Under the pieces are notes generated by a model. That model was given only the letters and a program-made list of their open reading frames with translations. It was not told where the DNA came from and made no database searches. Of a DNA stretch of 64,000 nt, positions 52,116 through 60,802 are shown piece by piece. The first letter of the stretch is position 1, and each line of letters begins with the position of its first letter. This DNA comes from Parasalinivibrio latis. GTDB lineage: Bacteria; Pseudomonadota; Gammaproteobacteria; Enterobacterales; Vibrionaceae. The stretch covers positions 1,736,001 through 1,800,000 of the forward strand of contig NZ_CP098812.1 in the NCBI RefSeq assembly GCF_036825535.1. The letters run 5' to 3'. The translations under genes and the position numbers were made by a program.

Positions 52116-52661
52116 AATTGTTCCTGTTAACCCAAAGGTGTTACCAATCTATTTTGGTGATACCGGATCCAAAATGTTGTACTCATTATAGGCTAGTGTA
52201 ACGCCGTTAAGGGTATCTTTGGCAAATAGTTTGAAATTAAAAACAAAAAGAAAGCTCAGTGTATTACACTAATAAAGCATTTACTGATTTTCGAGTTAAT
52301 AGTTTGGCCACCGCATTGACGCGGACGTGTCTTCTTAGTAAAACACGTGAAACAATAATTACTGTACCCAAGCAGCTTCAAGATGCTCAGTTTTCAGTAA
52401 ATTTCGTGCGTTGAACCCACAAGAAAGAGACCTGAAGGAACGGCAACATATCTTCCTAAGGTATTTTAGATGGAACCGGATGCACAGAAATGCCCAGAAA
52501 GGGCGTGTTTGATTGGCACCGTACAGCTTTGCTGTTTAATCATATATAGCCTCTCAAGCCTTGCTGGAAATTGGACCTGGAAGCCGTTTGGGAAAAGCTA
52601 GCGTAATACTGTAGATGTTGACCGTACTGGCCTTGTTAGATGTAGTTTAGGTAATAGAAAT
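52116..52661. other. Long intergenic region between divergent DUF3334 and DUF3802-like genes
   Basis: No gene is recognised in 546 bp. It contains one short dispersed palindrome-type sequence (52365-52390) and several AT-rich promoter-like tracts. CAACATATCTTCC and related strings near 52446 do not form a clear RNA. Confidence 0.45.
52365..52390. repeat. Short interspersed palindrome-like element, copy 1 (degenerate)
   Basis: TACCCAAGCAGCTTCAAG followed by ATGCTCAG has the same layout as the element at 57793-57822 (TACCCAA, about 6 nt, C(T/C)TCAAG). The right arm is degenerate. Similar sequences are familiar from Vibrionaceae intergenic regions; that memory is not verified here. Confidence 0.4.
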
Positions 52662-53006
52662 ATGGTTGTTGATACGGAAGGATATGATTCGCTTATCGAG
52701 TACCTCACCGAGAATCTGGGGGTATTTGAAGCGCCAGGGGAGCCAATTGGCAGTGAATCGATCGATGATATTGTCCACGATTTAGTGGCTACTGATATCA
52801 TGGCGATTTGCGAACAGAATCCAGATCTGTCAATTCAGATCCGTTTTCTTATTCTGCGTGAAGCCGACAAAATTGTCGCAGATCTGAATATGATCCTTGA
52901 AGGGGTTTGGAGCCGCCAGCCAAGTGCAGCGCAGGTGATGTTTCTTGAAGACTATATTGGCCTTATCAAAAACCTCTTTGACTCTGAGTTGGTTGAACTA
53001 CGGTAA
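52662..53006 (+). CDS. DUF3802-like small protein
   Basis: The 114-residue acidic helical protein begins MVVDTEGYDSLIEYLTENLG and resembles DUF3802 of Vibrionaceae by overall pattern. It has no signal peptide, cysteine motif or membrane segment. A strong terminator follows, so it is probably monocistronic. Function unknown. Assignment to DUF3802 is from memory of the family and should be treated as moderate. Confidence 0.65.
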   Translation: MVVDTEGYDSLIEYLTENLGVFEAPGEPIGSESIDDIVHDLVATDIMAICEQNPDLSIQIRFLILREADKIVADLNMILEGVWSRQPSAAQVMFLEDYIGLIKNLFDSELVELR

Positions 53007-53036
53007 TGTGTCGTTCTGCCAACCTAGCATGGTAAG

Positions 53037-53060
53037 CCGGGTTTTCAACCCGGTTTTTTA
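53037..53060 (+). terminator. Terminator after the DUF3802-like gene
   Basis: CCGGGTT and AACCCGG pair around a 3-nt loop and are followed by TTTTTTA. Confidence 0.92.
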
Positions 53061-53166
53061 TTTTCACTGCCTTGAAAACTACCTTTAACCATTTTCAGCC
53101 TTGTTCATCCCCTCCAATGCGCTACAATCCGCGCCTGTAATTTGCACCGCCTTCTTTGGAGTTTCA

Positions 53167-53892
53167 ATGCGCATCCATGCTCTTCATCACCTCTATGACC
53201 AACGCCTGGCTCAAAGCACCCGCCCGTTCCGTGCAAGAGGCTGTAAAATTGTCCGTTGCAAGCACTGTATGCTGACGCCGGACCTTTGTGTATGTGCGTT
53301 TCAAACAACAGTGCCGGTTAACCCGGCATTCCTGATGGTGATGTATGATGACGAGATCCTGAAACCGAGCAATACCGCAAAACTGATTGCTGACGTGGTT
53401 GAGGAGACCTATGCATGGATTTGGTCGCGTACTGAGCCAAATCCTGAGATGGTCGCTTTGGTAAACGACCCCAAATGGCAGCCTTTTGTTGTATTCCCTT
53501 CTGAGTATGCAGAACCAGAGCGGGTCAGGGAGTCCGTTGAGGTAGAGGCAGGAAAACGCCCACTGTTTATTCTGCTTGATGGTACATGGAGCCAAGCGAA
53601 AAAAATGTTCCGGAAGAGTGAATGGCTGCACGCATTTCCTGTACTCAGTATCAACCCTGACCATCTTTCACGCTATGGTGTCCGGACAGCAGCAAAAGAG
53701 CATCACCTTGCAACGGCGGAAGTGGCTGCTGAGGTTCTGGCTGTTGCGGGTGAAATGCATGCGGCTGAGGTTCTTGCCTGCTGGTTTGACGTGTTCAGTC
53801 AGCACTACCTTCATGGCCGTAACCAAAAGCCAATGCCGGAGCCGACGGCGCTTTCGAAGTTTCTGAGCTTAACCACTCCGCAAGCGGCGTGA
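53167..53892 (+). CDS. tapT: tRNA-uridine aminocarboxypropyltransferase (DTW domain)
   Basis: The ATG at 53167 follows GGAGTTTCA; product 241 residues. The N-terminal cysteines Cys31, Cys34, Cys41 and Cys43 (CKHCMLTPDLCVC) form the zinc site, and LDGTWSQAKKM holds the D-x-T-W motif (138-141). TapT transfers the aminocarboxypropyl group of S-adenosylmethionine to U47 of tRNA (acp3U). Length and motifs match E. coli YfiP/TapT. nagK follows about 115 bp downstream with its own likely control site. Confidence 0.93.
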   Translation: MRIHALHHLYDQRLAQSTRPFRARGCKIVRCKHCMLTPDLCVCAFQTTVPVNPAFLMVMYDDEILKPSNTAKLIADVVEETYAWIWSRTEPNPEMVALVNDPKWQPFVVFPSEYAEPERVRESVEVEAGKRPLFILLDGTWSQAKKMFRKSEWLHAFPVLSINPDHLSRYGVRTAAKEHHLATAEVAAEVLAVAGEMHAAEVLACWFDVFSQHYLHGRNQKPMPEPTALSKFLSLTTPQAA

Positions 53893-53951
53893 ATTGGATC
53901 GAATTTCAGAAACTAAACGAACAAACATGGAAGAAATCACAGTCTGCGCAG

Positions 53952-53985
53952 TGTAATAAAGGCATAATTTCGTAAATTTATTACA
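53952..53985. promoter_or_regulatory. Inverted repeat upstream of nagK (candidate operator)
   Basis: TGTAATAAA (53952-53960) and TTTATTACA (53977-53985) are perfect 9-bp complements with a 16-bp spacer, ending 21 bp before the nagK start. It is placed like a repressor site. It does not clearly match the NagC consensus. Confidence 0.4.
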
Positions 53986-54006
53986 TTGCGCGCCTCGGAG
54001 AATAGG

Positions 54007-54912
54007 ATGTTTTACGGATTTGATGTTGGCGGTACCAAAATTGAATTTGGTGCCTTCGATGATAACCTCAATCGTGTTGCTACAGAACGTGTGGCAACAC
54101 CCGGTGATGACTACAATGCCCTGATTGAAGCCGTTGCGGGAATCATTGAAAAATATGACGCTCAATTCGGTGCGGAAGGTAAAGTTGGCTTGGGTATTCC
54201 AGGTATTGAACGTGCTGAGGATGCCACTGTTCTTACTGTTAATGTCCCTGCTGCCAAAGGCCGCACACTGCGCTTGGATCTGGAAAAGCGCATTGGACGC
54301 TCCGTTTCACTGAACAATGATGCCAATTGTTTTGCCCTTTCTGAAGCGTGGGATGAAGAGCTGAAAAACGCCAAGACCGTTTTGGGTTGCATTCTGGGCA
54401 CCGGGTTTGGTGGCGGCATTATCGTAAACGGTAAGGTTGTAAACGGTAAGAACAACGTAGCCGGTGAGCTGGGTCATATGCGCCTTCCGATTGATGCATG
54501 GTTCCTGCTTGGCGAAAACGCACCTCTTTTTGATTGTGGCTGTGACAAAAAAGGCTGTATCGACAACTATCTTTCCGGGCGTGGCTTTGAGCAGCTTTAC
54601 GAGCACTACTACGGTGAGAAGAAAAAAGCGGTAGACATCATCGAAGCGCACAAGCAAGGTGAAGCGAACGCAGTAGAGCACGTAGATCGTTTCATGGAAC
54701 TGCTGGCAATGTGCATGGGTGGATTGTTTACTGCATTTGACCCGGAGGTTGTAGTTCTTGGGGGCGGGCTCTCTAACTTCGACCTCATATATGATGAACT
54801 GCCTAAGCGAGTGCCTAAGTATTTGCTTTCCATTGCAAACCCACCAAAAATTGTAAAAGCCAAACACGGTGATGCCGGTGGCGTACGTGGTGCTGCATTC
54901 CTGAATATCTGA
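54007..54912 (+). CDS. nagK: N-acetylglucosamine kinase, ROK family
   Basis: The ATG at 54007 follows GGAGAATAGG; product 301 residues, as in E. coli NagK (303). MFYGFDVGGTKIEFGAF is the ATP phosphate loop. NNDANCFALSEAW holds the sugar-binding and catalytic Asp, and CGCDKKGCIDNYLSGRG (about 178-194) is the zinc-binding ROK signature. It phosphorylates N-acetylglucosamine from cell-wall recycling or chitin. Monocistronic; a bidirectional terminator follows. Confidence 0.93.
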   Translation: MFYGFDVGGTKIEFGAFDDNLNRVATERVATPGDDYNALIEAVAGIIEKYDAQFGAEGKVGLGIPGIERAEDATVLTVNVPAAKGRTLRLDLEKRIGRSVSLNNDANCFALSEAWDEELKNAKTVLGCILGTGFGGGIIVNGKVVNGKNNVAGELGHMRLPIDAWFLLGENAPLFDCGCDKKGCIDNYLSGRGFEQLYEHYYGEKKKAVDIIEAHKQGEANAVEHVDRFMELLAMCMGGLFTAFDPEVVVLGGGLSNFDLIYDELPKRVPKYLLSIANPPKIVKAKHGDAGGVRGAAFLNI

Positions 54913-54927
54913 TTCAGTAGCTGGAAA

Positions 54928-54962
54928 CAAAAAAACCGCCTTTTTGAAGAGGCGGTTTTTTT
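54928..54962. terminator. Bidirectional terminator between nagK and the KAS III gene
   Basis: AAAAAAACCGCCT and AGGCGGTTTTTTT pair around a short loop with A and T tracts on both sides. Confidence 0.93.
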
Positions 54963-54977
54963 ATGTATTAAACGGAA

Positions 54978-56063
54978 TCAGTTGATAGCGTTATGCTTTT
55001 TACACTGGGTAATTGCATTGTCCAGCAGTGACAGGGCCGTTCCTGCATAGGGTGGCAGTGCTGCATCGGACTCTCGTGCCGGTGTTGTGCGGGCACCCCA
55101 CTGAATCACTCCAGCCCCCCACGTCAGGCCAGCCCCGAATGCAGCTGTCAGAATGCGGCTGCCAGGCTGGATGTGCCCCTGTTCAACCGCTTCACACAGT
55201 GCAATCGGGACAGTGGCAGCAGAAGTATTGCCGTAGTTCTGGATATTGATGAATGCTTTTTCCAACGGTACGCCAGCGTGATCGCACAATGCTTCGATAA
55301 TGCGGCGGTTAGCCTGGTGAGGAATAACAATGTCCACGTCATCGGCAGTAATCTGACTTTGATTCATAACTGAATGTACCGCAGATCCCATCCCTTTTAC
55401 TGCTCGACGGAAAATTTCACGCCCGACGAACTGGAACTCAAAGAAACCGCTTTGTTCATCAAAGCGATCCATTGCTGTACCAAATTTGGGGATTGCAAGT
55501 ACATCCCTAGCTTCTGGATCGCAACCAAGTTGAGCGGTTAACAGACCTGCAGGATCATTGGTTTTACTGAGAACCACTGCACCGGCACCATCACCAAACA
55601 GTACCGCTGTATCCCGTTTACTCCAATCGAGATACCACGTCAGGCGCTCGGCTCCGATTACAACGGCATGTTGGTAGTTACCGGCCTGAATAAGGCGGGT
55701 GGCTGTTTCCAGGCTGTAGAGAAAACCTGTGCATGCGGCATTCAGGTCAAAGGCTGCAGCCCGTTTGGCACCAAGGTTTTGCTGAACTTTGGAGGCGATG
55801 TTAGGGATGAGGGTATCCGGTGAACAGGTCGCTACAATAATCAGGTCTACCTGCTCAGGTTCAATGCCCGCACAGTCAATGGCTTGCTTTGCTGCAACTG
55901 TCGCTAAATCAGATGTTTCCACATGGCTGATACGCCTGCAACTGATGCCAGTGCGTGAGGTGATCCACTCATCGGAAGTTTCCAGGAAAGTGCTCAGGTC
56001 ATCATTCGTCAGCCGTGCTGGTGGAAGGCATTTTCCCCAGCCGGTAATCTCTGCATATGTCAT
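54978..56063 (-). CDS. Beta-ketoacyl-ACP synthase III, FabH-like (secondary copy)
   Basis: The ATG at 56063 is preferred over 56078 because GGAAG lies 9 nt upstream and the N-terminus then aligns with FabH (MTYAEITGWGKCLPP). The 361-residue thiolase-fold enzyme has the triad Cys111 (LNAACTGF), His249 (PHQANRR) and Asn279 (NYGNTSA). It condenses an acyl-CoA with malonyl-ACP. Not near other fab genes and about 40 residues longer than FabH at the C-terminus, so it is probably FabH2 for special acyl chains or a secondary metabolite. Confidence 0.9.
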   Translation of the reverse strand: MTYAEITGWGKCLPPARLTNDDLSTFLETSDEWITSRTGISCRRISHVETSDLATVAAKQAIDCAGIEPEQVDLIIVATCSPDTLIPNIASKVQQNLGAKRAAAFDLNAACTGFLYSLETATRLIQAGNYQHAVVIGAERLTWYLDWSKRDTAVLFGDGAGAVVLSKTNDPAGLLTAQLGCDPEARDVLAIPKFGTAMDRFDEQSGFFEFQFVGREIFRRAVKGMGSAVHSVMNQSQITADDVDIVIPHQANRRIIEALCDHAGVPLEKAFINIQNYGNTSAATVPIALCEAVEQGHIQPGSRILTAAFGAGLTWGAGVIQWGARTTPARESDAALPPYAGTALSLLDNAITQCKKHNAIN

Positions 56064-56144
56064 ACATTGTTCTTCCATAAATCCGTAATACCAGTGTAAC
56101 CACGCACGTGGAAATAGACAATTATTGCTTTGCTGTCAGTAAGA

Positions 56145-56170
56145 TAAAAAAAGCGCTGCAAAGCAGCGCC
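56145..56170 (-). terminator. Terminator after the DASS transporter gene
   Basis: GGCGCTGC-TTT-GCAGCGC hairpin on the minus strand followed by TTTTTTT. Confidence 0.9.
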
Positions 56171-56232
56171 AAAGTATTTCGAGCAGTTAAACAGGTACTT
56201 TCCGGTACCTCTTTGTTTTTATGGAGCAATTC

Positions 56233-57603
56233 TTACCAGAACATCCATGCGAATGCTGAAATTGCCATAATGCACACAATATTGAGGAAGATACCGGCAC
56301 GCATCATGTCACTTTGCTTGATGTAACCGGAGCCGAAAACAATCGCATTGGGTGGTGTGGCAACCGGCAGCATAAAGGCACAGGAGGCTGCGATTGCAAT
56401 CAGTGCCGACAGAATAACCGGTGACATACCAAGAGCCTCAGCAATGGTTGCAAATACTGGTACAAGCAGTGCAGCACTTGCGGTGTTACTTGCAAATTCG
56501 GTCAGGAATACAACAAAGGTGACCACAGCAAGGATGGTGAAGAAGATACCGGCCTGCTCGAGGAAAACGCTCATACCGTTTGCCAGGAAAACGCTGGTAC
56601 CTGTTGTTTTAAGAACGTTACTCAGGCACAGGCCACCTCCGAACAGCAGCAACACGCCCCAGTCAGTTGTTTTCTCAATGTCCTTCCATTCAACAACCCG
56701 GGAAGCACCCAGAGCCACAATGGCGCCGACAGCTACCAGTGTATCGAATTTACTGAAACCACCGAGCATGCCATTTATTGGCTTACTGAAAATCCAGAGG
56801 AATACCGTAGTAGCAAAGATCACCAGTGTAATCAGCCGGGTATTGTTCCACTCAACAGGTTTGTGGTCGATTTCAAAGGTATGGTTCAGGTTCGGCTTAG
56901 TCAGGAAATAAAGCACGGCGATCGCAAGCGGCAATACCACCAGGGTTACAGGCAAGCCAAGTTCCATCCACTCAGAAAAACTCAGGCCAACTTCTGCAGC
57001 AGCAATGGCATTTGGGGGGCTGCCCACCAGCGTGGCAATGCCACCAATGCTCGCGGAGTATGCGACGCCCAACAGAACAAATACGTATGTGCTGCGCTCT
57101 TTTTTCGCATCAACTTTTGTCAAAACGCCCAGCACCAAAGGGAGCATCAGTGCTGCTGTAGCGGTGTTGCTGATCCACATAGATAACCCGGCGGTAACGC
57201 CGAACAGCATCAATACTGCAGCAGACATTTTCCCGCGTGCGATAAGCAGGACTTTGTCTGCAATCGCCTGGTCCAGTTGTTGGCGGCGCATGGCAGCGGC
57301 AAGTGCAAAACCACCCAGGAAGAGGAAAATAATTGGATTGGCGAAATTTGAAAATGCTGCAGGCGTTTTAAAAACACCCAAGGCAACAGCAAGCAAAGGC
57401 ACCAGTAAGGCGGTAATGCTGACGTGCAACGCTTCGGTCAGCCAGAGTATGGCAACGAAGACAAGGATACTCAGTCCCTTTGTTACCATTGGGTCGAAGG
57501 GCAGGGTCGCTAACATGGTCAGGAACAGGGCGATATCTGCCAGAAGGATCATGCTGTTTCGGTGAAACAGCCAATGTTTGATGGCTAATGTTAAGGCTGT
57601 CAT
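56233..57603 (-). CDS. DASS-family (SLC13) sodium:anion symporter
   Basis: The 456-residue membrane protein has about eleven to twelve segments. The two SNT sodium/carboxylate motifs of VcINDY are visible: MWISNTATAALMLP (about 142-155) and TEFASNTASAALLVP (about 366-380). This family imports di- and tricarboxylates (succinate, malate, citrate) with Na+; some members take up sulfate. The gene stands between the KAS III and SanA-like genes. maeA about 1.1 kb upstream would metabolise imported malate, a loose functional link only. Confidence 0.92.
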   Translation of the reverse strand: MTALTLAIKHWLFHRNSMILLADIALFLTMLATLPFDPMVTKGLSILVFVAILWLTEALHVSITALLVPLLAVALGVFKTPAAFSNFANPIIFLFLGGFALAAAMRRQQLDQAIADKVLLIARGKMSAAVLMLFGVTAGLSMWISNTATAALMLPLVLGVLTKVDAKKERSTYVFVLLGVAYSASIGGIATLVGSPPNAIAAAEVGLSFSEWMELGLPVTLVVLPLAIAVLYFLTKPNLNHTFEIDHKPVEWNNTRLITLVIFATTVFLWIFSKPINGMLGGFSKFDTLVAVGAIVALGASRVVEWKDIEKTTDWGVLLLFGGGLCLSNVLKTTGTSVFLANGMSVFLEQAGIFFTILAVVTFVVFLTEFASNTASAALLVPVFATIAEALGMSPVILSALIAIAASCAFMLPVATPPNAIVFGSGYIKQSDMMRAGIFLNIVCIMAISAFAWMFW

Positions 57604-57760
57604 AGGGCTTCCTTTTCAATGCGTTATGATCTTTATCGCTGAGTTCTGCGCCTCAGTTGCCTCAATGTTAGCCTTATGAAAACGATTGTTAAGTGTCTGG
57701 TGTGGCAATTTTAACTAATTGAAAATCGGGGGTTGAGAACTGTGAGGGGGGATATTGAGG

Positions 57761-57780
57761 ATGGGTAGTAATCTACCCAT
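57761..57780. repeat. Perfect hairpin between the sanA-like and DASS genes
   Basis: ATGGGTAG (57761-57768) and CTACCCAT (57773-57780) pair around TAAT. There is no T-tract on either strand, so it is not a standard terminator. Confidence 0.5.
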
Positions 57781-57792
57781 TGATACTATTTA

Positions 57793-57822
57793 TACCCAAT
57801 CTACCTCAAGGTTGTTTGGGCA
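57793..57822. repeat. Short interspersed palindrome-like element, copy 2
   Basis: TACCCAATCTACCTCAAGG followed by TTGTTTGGGCA folds on itself: TACCCAA pairs with TTTGGGCA-like arms around CCTCAAGG. It resembles the element at 52365 and lies just after the sanA-like stop. Confidence 0.5.
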
Positions 57823-57837
57823 TAATACTTAGGGAGA

Positions 57838-58521
57838 TCAGTGCTGGGCTGGTGGATTATCCCTTTCGTTGATACTGAGTGGTTCTTTGGGCCCGGTAAA
57901 CCGTGGCGTGGTATCAAGCAGGTAAATGTCCAGGAACGCTTTTACCCGCGCTGCGATTTCACGTATGCGGATTTTGACCGCTGCCCAGCCTTCAGGGCCA
58001 GGAACGGCCAGGCATATGGCATCAATGCCGCGATGTTTGGCAATGAACAGTGCACGTTCACAATGAAATTGTTGGGTAACGATAGTGAAATGGTCAGTTT
58101 CAAATACCTGTTTGGCACGTACAACAGAGTCGAGTGTTGAAAAACCCGCGTAATCAAGATGAATATCACTTTCAGGAACCCCTCTTTTAAGCAGGTCCCG
58201 CTTCATTGTCCATGGTTCATTGTAGGATCGGTGCGCATTATCCCCACTAAGCAGGAACGCTTTGATCTTGCCGTCCAGGAAGAGCTTGTAGGCGGTTTCG
58301 ATGCGATATTGGTAGTAAGGGTTTAAATCCCTGCGAATGTACTTACTCGTGCCGGGAACCAAGCCTATCTCACGATCGGGGAGTGAGTTGATATCGTGAT
58401 ATATCTTGTCTTTGGCGCCGTATGTAACCCAATAGTCTATGCTCAGAGCTGCGATAACGACGGACACCACCATCAGTACGGCATAAAGTGAAAAACGGCA
58501 GAGTAGCTTGGCATTGAACAT
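57838..58521 (-). CDS. SanA/YdcF family (DUF218) membrane protein
   Basis: The 227-residue protein has one N-terminal membrane helix (about 10-30) and a periplasmic DUF218 domain with FLLSGDNAHRSYNEPWTMK (about 90-108), LDYAGFSTLDSVVRAK (about 122-137) and a later IVTQQFHCERALF. This is the SanA pattern. SanA (vancomycin-sensitivity protein) affects the outer-membrane barrier at high temperature by an unknown mechanism. Length is close to E. coli SanA (239). Confidence 0.9.
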   Translation of the reverse strand: MFNAKLLCRFSLYAVLMVVSVVIAALSIDYWVTYGAKDKIYHDINSLPDREIGLVPGTSKYIRRDLNPYYQYRIETAYKLFLDGKIKAFLLSGDNAHRSYNEPWTMKRDLLKRGVPESDIHLDYAGFSTLDSVVRAKQVFETDHFTIVTQQFHCERALFIAKHRGIDAICLAVPGPEGWAAVKIRIREIAARVKAFLDIYLLDTTPRFTGPKEPLSINERDNPPAQH

Positions 58522-58644
58522 GAGAGATAACTTAAAAAGCGTTTGACGCTAAACAGACAGTCGAGGCTCAATTCTACATTAACAGGAAGGTAATTTAAGT
58601 GACTTTTCTGCCTCTTTCACGTGTCCCGTCATAGATTTGGCCCA

Positions 58645-58677
58645 AAAACAAAGAAAGCCGCAAACAGCGGCTTTCTT
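58645..58677 (-). terminator. Terminator after maeA
   Basis: AAGAAAGCCGC and GCGGCTTTCTT pair around TGTTT; on the minus strand TGTTTTTG follows. Confidence 0.88.
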
Positions 58678-58689
58678 CTGGAAGTCAAC

Positions 58690-60384
58690 TTAGAAAGATG
58701 TCCGTTTGTACTGGCGGTATACCGGTTCCCAGAAGTTGTTCTCGATTTGCTCAAGAATTGCTTCATCGGTCAGTTCAGTCGCAAAACCTTGCTCGATAGC
58801 TTTTTTGGCTACAGCAAAGGCAATGTGCTTGGACACTGACTGAATATCTTCAAGGGACGGCAACAGGGCTCCGTGACCATTTTTGGCAAGGGGAGAGCAT
58901 TCAGCCAGTGCCCGGCTTGAAGCCATCAGCATTTCATCGCTGACGCGCCTTGCTCCAACAGAAAGTACGCCCAGACCAATACCAGGGAAAATATAGCTGT
59001 TGTTACATTGTGCAATAGGGTAGGTCTGCCCATTAACCAGACGTACAGGCTCAAATGGGCTTCCCGTCGCAACCAATGCTTCACCGTTGGTCCAGTTCAG
59101 AATATCGAACGGAGTTGCTTCCACTCGGCTGGTTGGGTTGGACAGAGGGAAAACAATCGGACGCGGGCAGTTTGCGTGCATCTCTTTGATGATTTCTTCT
59201 GTGAACAATCCCGGTGCACCAGAGACGCCAATAAGGACGGTCGGTTTTGCGTTTTTAACTACATCCAGCAAAGAGATGTTCTGGGCCGCTTGAAGTTCCC
59301 AATCAGCAACGTCTTTTGAGTGTTGAACCAGACGTTGTTGGAAATCGAGCAGGTTAGGCATGTTATCGAGCAGCAGACCCCAACGGTCGACCATGAATAC
59401 ACGCTCGCGGGCTTCCGCGTCGGAAATACCCTCAGACACCATCTGTGCAATGATTGCTTCTGCGATACCACATCCGGCAGAACCCGCCCCCAGGAAAGTA
59501 ATACGTTGCTCAGATACCTTGGTGCCAGCTGCTTTACAGGCTGCAATGAGTGAACCAACAGTAACGGCCGCCGTACCCTGGATATCATCGTTAAAGCAGC
59601 ATACGCGATCTTTATAACGCTCCAGAATCGGCATTGCATTCTTTTGGGCAAAGTCTTCGAACTGGATAAGTGCATCCGGCCAGCGGAGGGTGACTGCCTG
59701 GATGAATTCTTCGACAAAGGCTTCGTACTCTTTACCTGTCACGCGAGGATGACGCCAGCCCATATACATTGGGTCAGACAGTCGCTGCGGGTTATTTGTA
59801 CCTACATCCAGTACAACAGGAAGCGTGTACGCCGGGCTGATGCCACCACAGGCGGTGTACAGGGACAGCTTACCAATTGGAATACCCATGCCACCGATCC
59901 CCTGGTCGCCCAGGCCAAGGATACGTTCACCATCAGTCACTACGATAACTTTTACGTTGTGCCGGGTGGCGTTGTTCAGCATCTCATCCATACGGTGACG
60001 GTTAGGGTAGGAGATAAACAGACCACGCGCACGACGGTAGATATTAGAGAAATTCTCACATGCTGCGCCCACTGTCGGTGTGTATATGATCGGCATCATG
60101 TCTGTGATGTGATCATTGACCAACCGGTAGAACAAGGTTTCGTTTGTATCCTGAATGTTGCGCAGGTAGATATGGCGGTCCATATCATTTTCGAAGCTCT
60201 GGTATTGCAGGTAGGCTCGTTCAGCCTGTTCTTCAATGGACTCAATAGCCTCAGGTAACAGACCTTCCAGGTTGAAGAAAATGCGTTCTTCCACGGAAAA
60301 GGCACTTCCCTTGTTCAGCAGCGGCGTTTCAAGCAGGGCAGGACCTGCATAGGGGATGTACAGCGGGCGTTTGTTGTTATTCAT
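58690..60384 (-). CDS. maeA: NAD-dependent malic enzyme
   Basis: The 564-residue enzyme matches the E. coli SfcA/MaeA length (565). TPTVGAACENFSNIYRRARG (about 100-119) is the substrate side. VVTDGERILGLGDQGIGGMG (about 150-169) is the malic enzyme signature with the metal-binding region, and FLGAGSAGCGIAEAI (about 297-311) is the dinucleotide fold; the ILFQ-type FSNPTSRVEA stretch is also present. It decarboxylates malate to pyruvate with NAD. Monocistronic with its own terminator. Confidence 0.95.
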   Translation of the reverse strand: MNNNKRPLYIPYAGPALLETPLLNKGSAFSVEERIFFNLEGLLPEAIESIEEQAERAYLQYQSFENDMDRHIYLRNIQDTNETLFYRLVNDHITDMMPIIYTPTVGAACENFSNIYRRARGLFISYPNRHRMDEMLNNATRHNVKVIVVTDGERILGLGDQGIGGMGIPIGKLSLYTACGGISPAYTLPVVLDVGTNNPQRLSDPMYMGWRHPRVTGKEYEAFVEEFIQAVTLRWPDALIQFEDFAQKNAMPILERYKDRVCCFNDDIQGTAAVTVGSLIAACKAAGTKVSEQRITFLGAGSAGCGIAEAIIAQMVSEGISDAEARERVFMVDRWGLLLDNMPNLLDFQQRLVQHSKDVADWELQAAQNISLLDVVKNAKPTVLIGVSGAPGLFTEEIIKEMHANCPRPIVFPLSNPTSRVEATPFDILNWTNGEALVATGSPFEPVRLVNGQTYPIAQCNNSYIFPGIGLGVLSVGARRVSDEMLMASSRALAECSPLAKNGHGALLPSLEDIQSVSKHIAFAVAKKAIEQGFATELTDEAILEQIENNFWEPVYRQYKRTSF

Positions 60385-60690
60385 TAAGTCTTTCTCAGTG
60401 TGCTTGGTCGTGGTGATGGTAGTTTTGGCTTTTTGCGTTGCTACTTATTAAAAGTAACGTATTTTTGTGACTGAACGGATGTGAAGACTTCAAATAAGGA
60501 TAAACAAAACTGTTGAAACTCTTCGCTCCGATGCCGAAGCTGCCTGAGGTATGTCTACCTGGATGGAAAACACTCCCCCGGAGGGCGCTGTAAAGTGTAG
60601 TTGGCTCAGTAGGTTAATTTCAACTGTATGAGCCTAGCTATACTCACAGAAATTGAGACTGACGTTGCAAATATTTGCAAAGAAATGAAA
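60385..60690. other. Intergenic region upstream of maeA
   Basis: It contains the maeA promoter and a perfect 16-bp palindrome TTGCAAATATTTGCAA (60665-60680). The stretch next to the insertion sequence (60681-60690) is the T-tract side of the old yajQ terminator. No gene is seen. Confidence 0.5.
60665..60680. promoter_or_regulatory. Perfect 16-bp palindrome downstream of the yajQ terminator
   Basis: TTGCAAAT followed directly by ATTTGCAA is a complete palindrome without spacer, suited to a dimeric DNA-binding protein. It lies 285 bp upstream of maeA and about 10 bp past the hairpin at 60691. No known regulator can be named. Confidence 0.35.
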
Positions 60691-60710
60691 AAGGCTCCAA
60701 AAGGAGCCTT
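60691..60710. repeat. Left copy of the 20-bp terminator palindrome flanking the insertion sequence
   Basis: AAGGCTCCAAAAGGAGCCTT, identical to 62307-62326. Read on the minus strand it is followed by TTTCATTTC, so this copy keeps the T-tract expected of the original terminator. Confidence 0.85.
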
Positions 60711-60723
60711 CAGATTGCTGACT

Positions 60724-60755
60724 AACCCCGCTTTTTCAAGCGGGGTTTTCTTTTG
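60724..60755. terminator. Terminator-like hairpin in the left end of the insertion sequence
   Basis: AACCCCGCTT and AAGCGGGGTT pair around TTTC and are followed by TTCTTTT on the plus strand. It lies past the transposase stop and could end transposase transcription or block read-through. Confidence 0.75.
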
Positions 60756-60802
60756 TTAGCGGCCGAAGGCCGCGATCGCGCTATTTTTCCATATTGTTAT
60801 GT

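Noticed and set aside
53952..53985. NagC binding site
   Set aside because: The centre TTTCGTAAA does not match the usual NagC pattern well enough; kept only as an unnamed inverted repeat.
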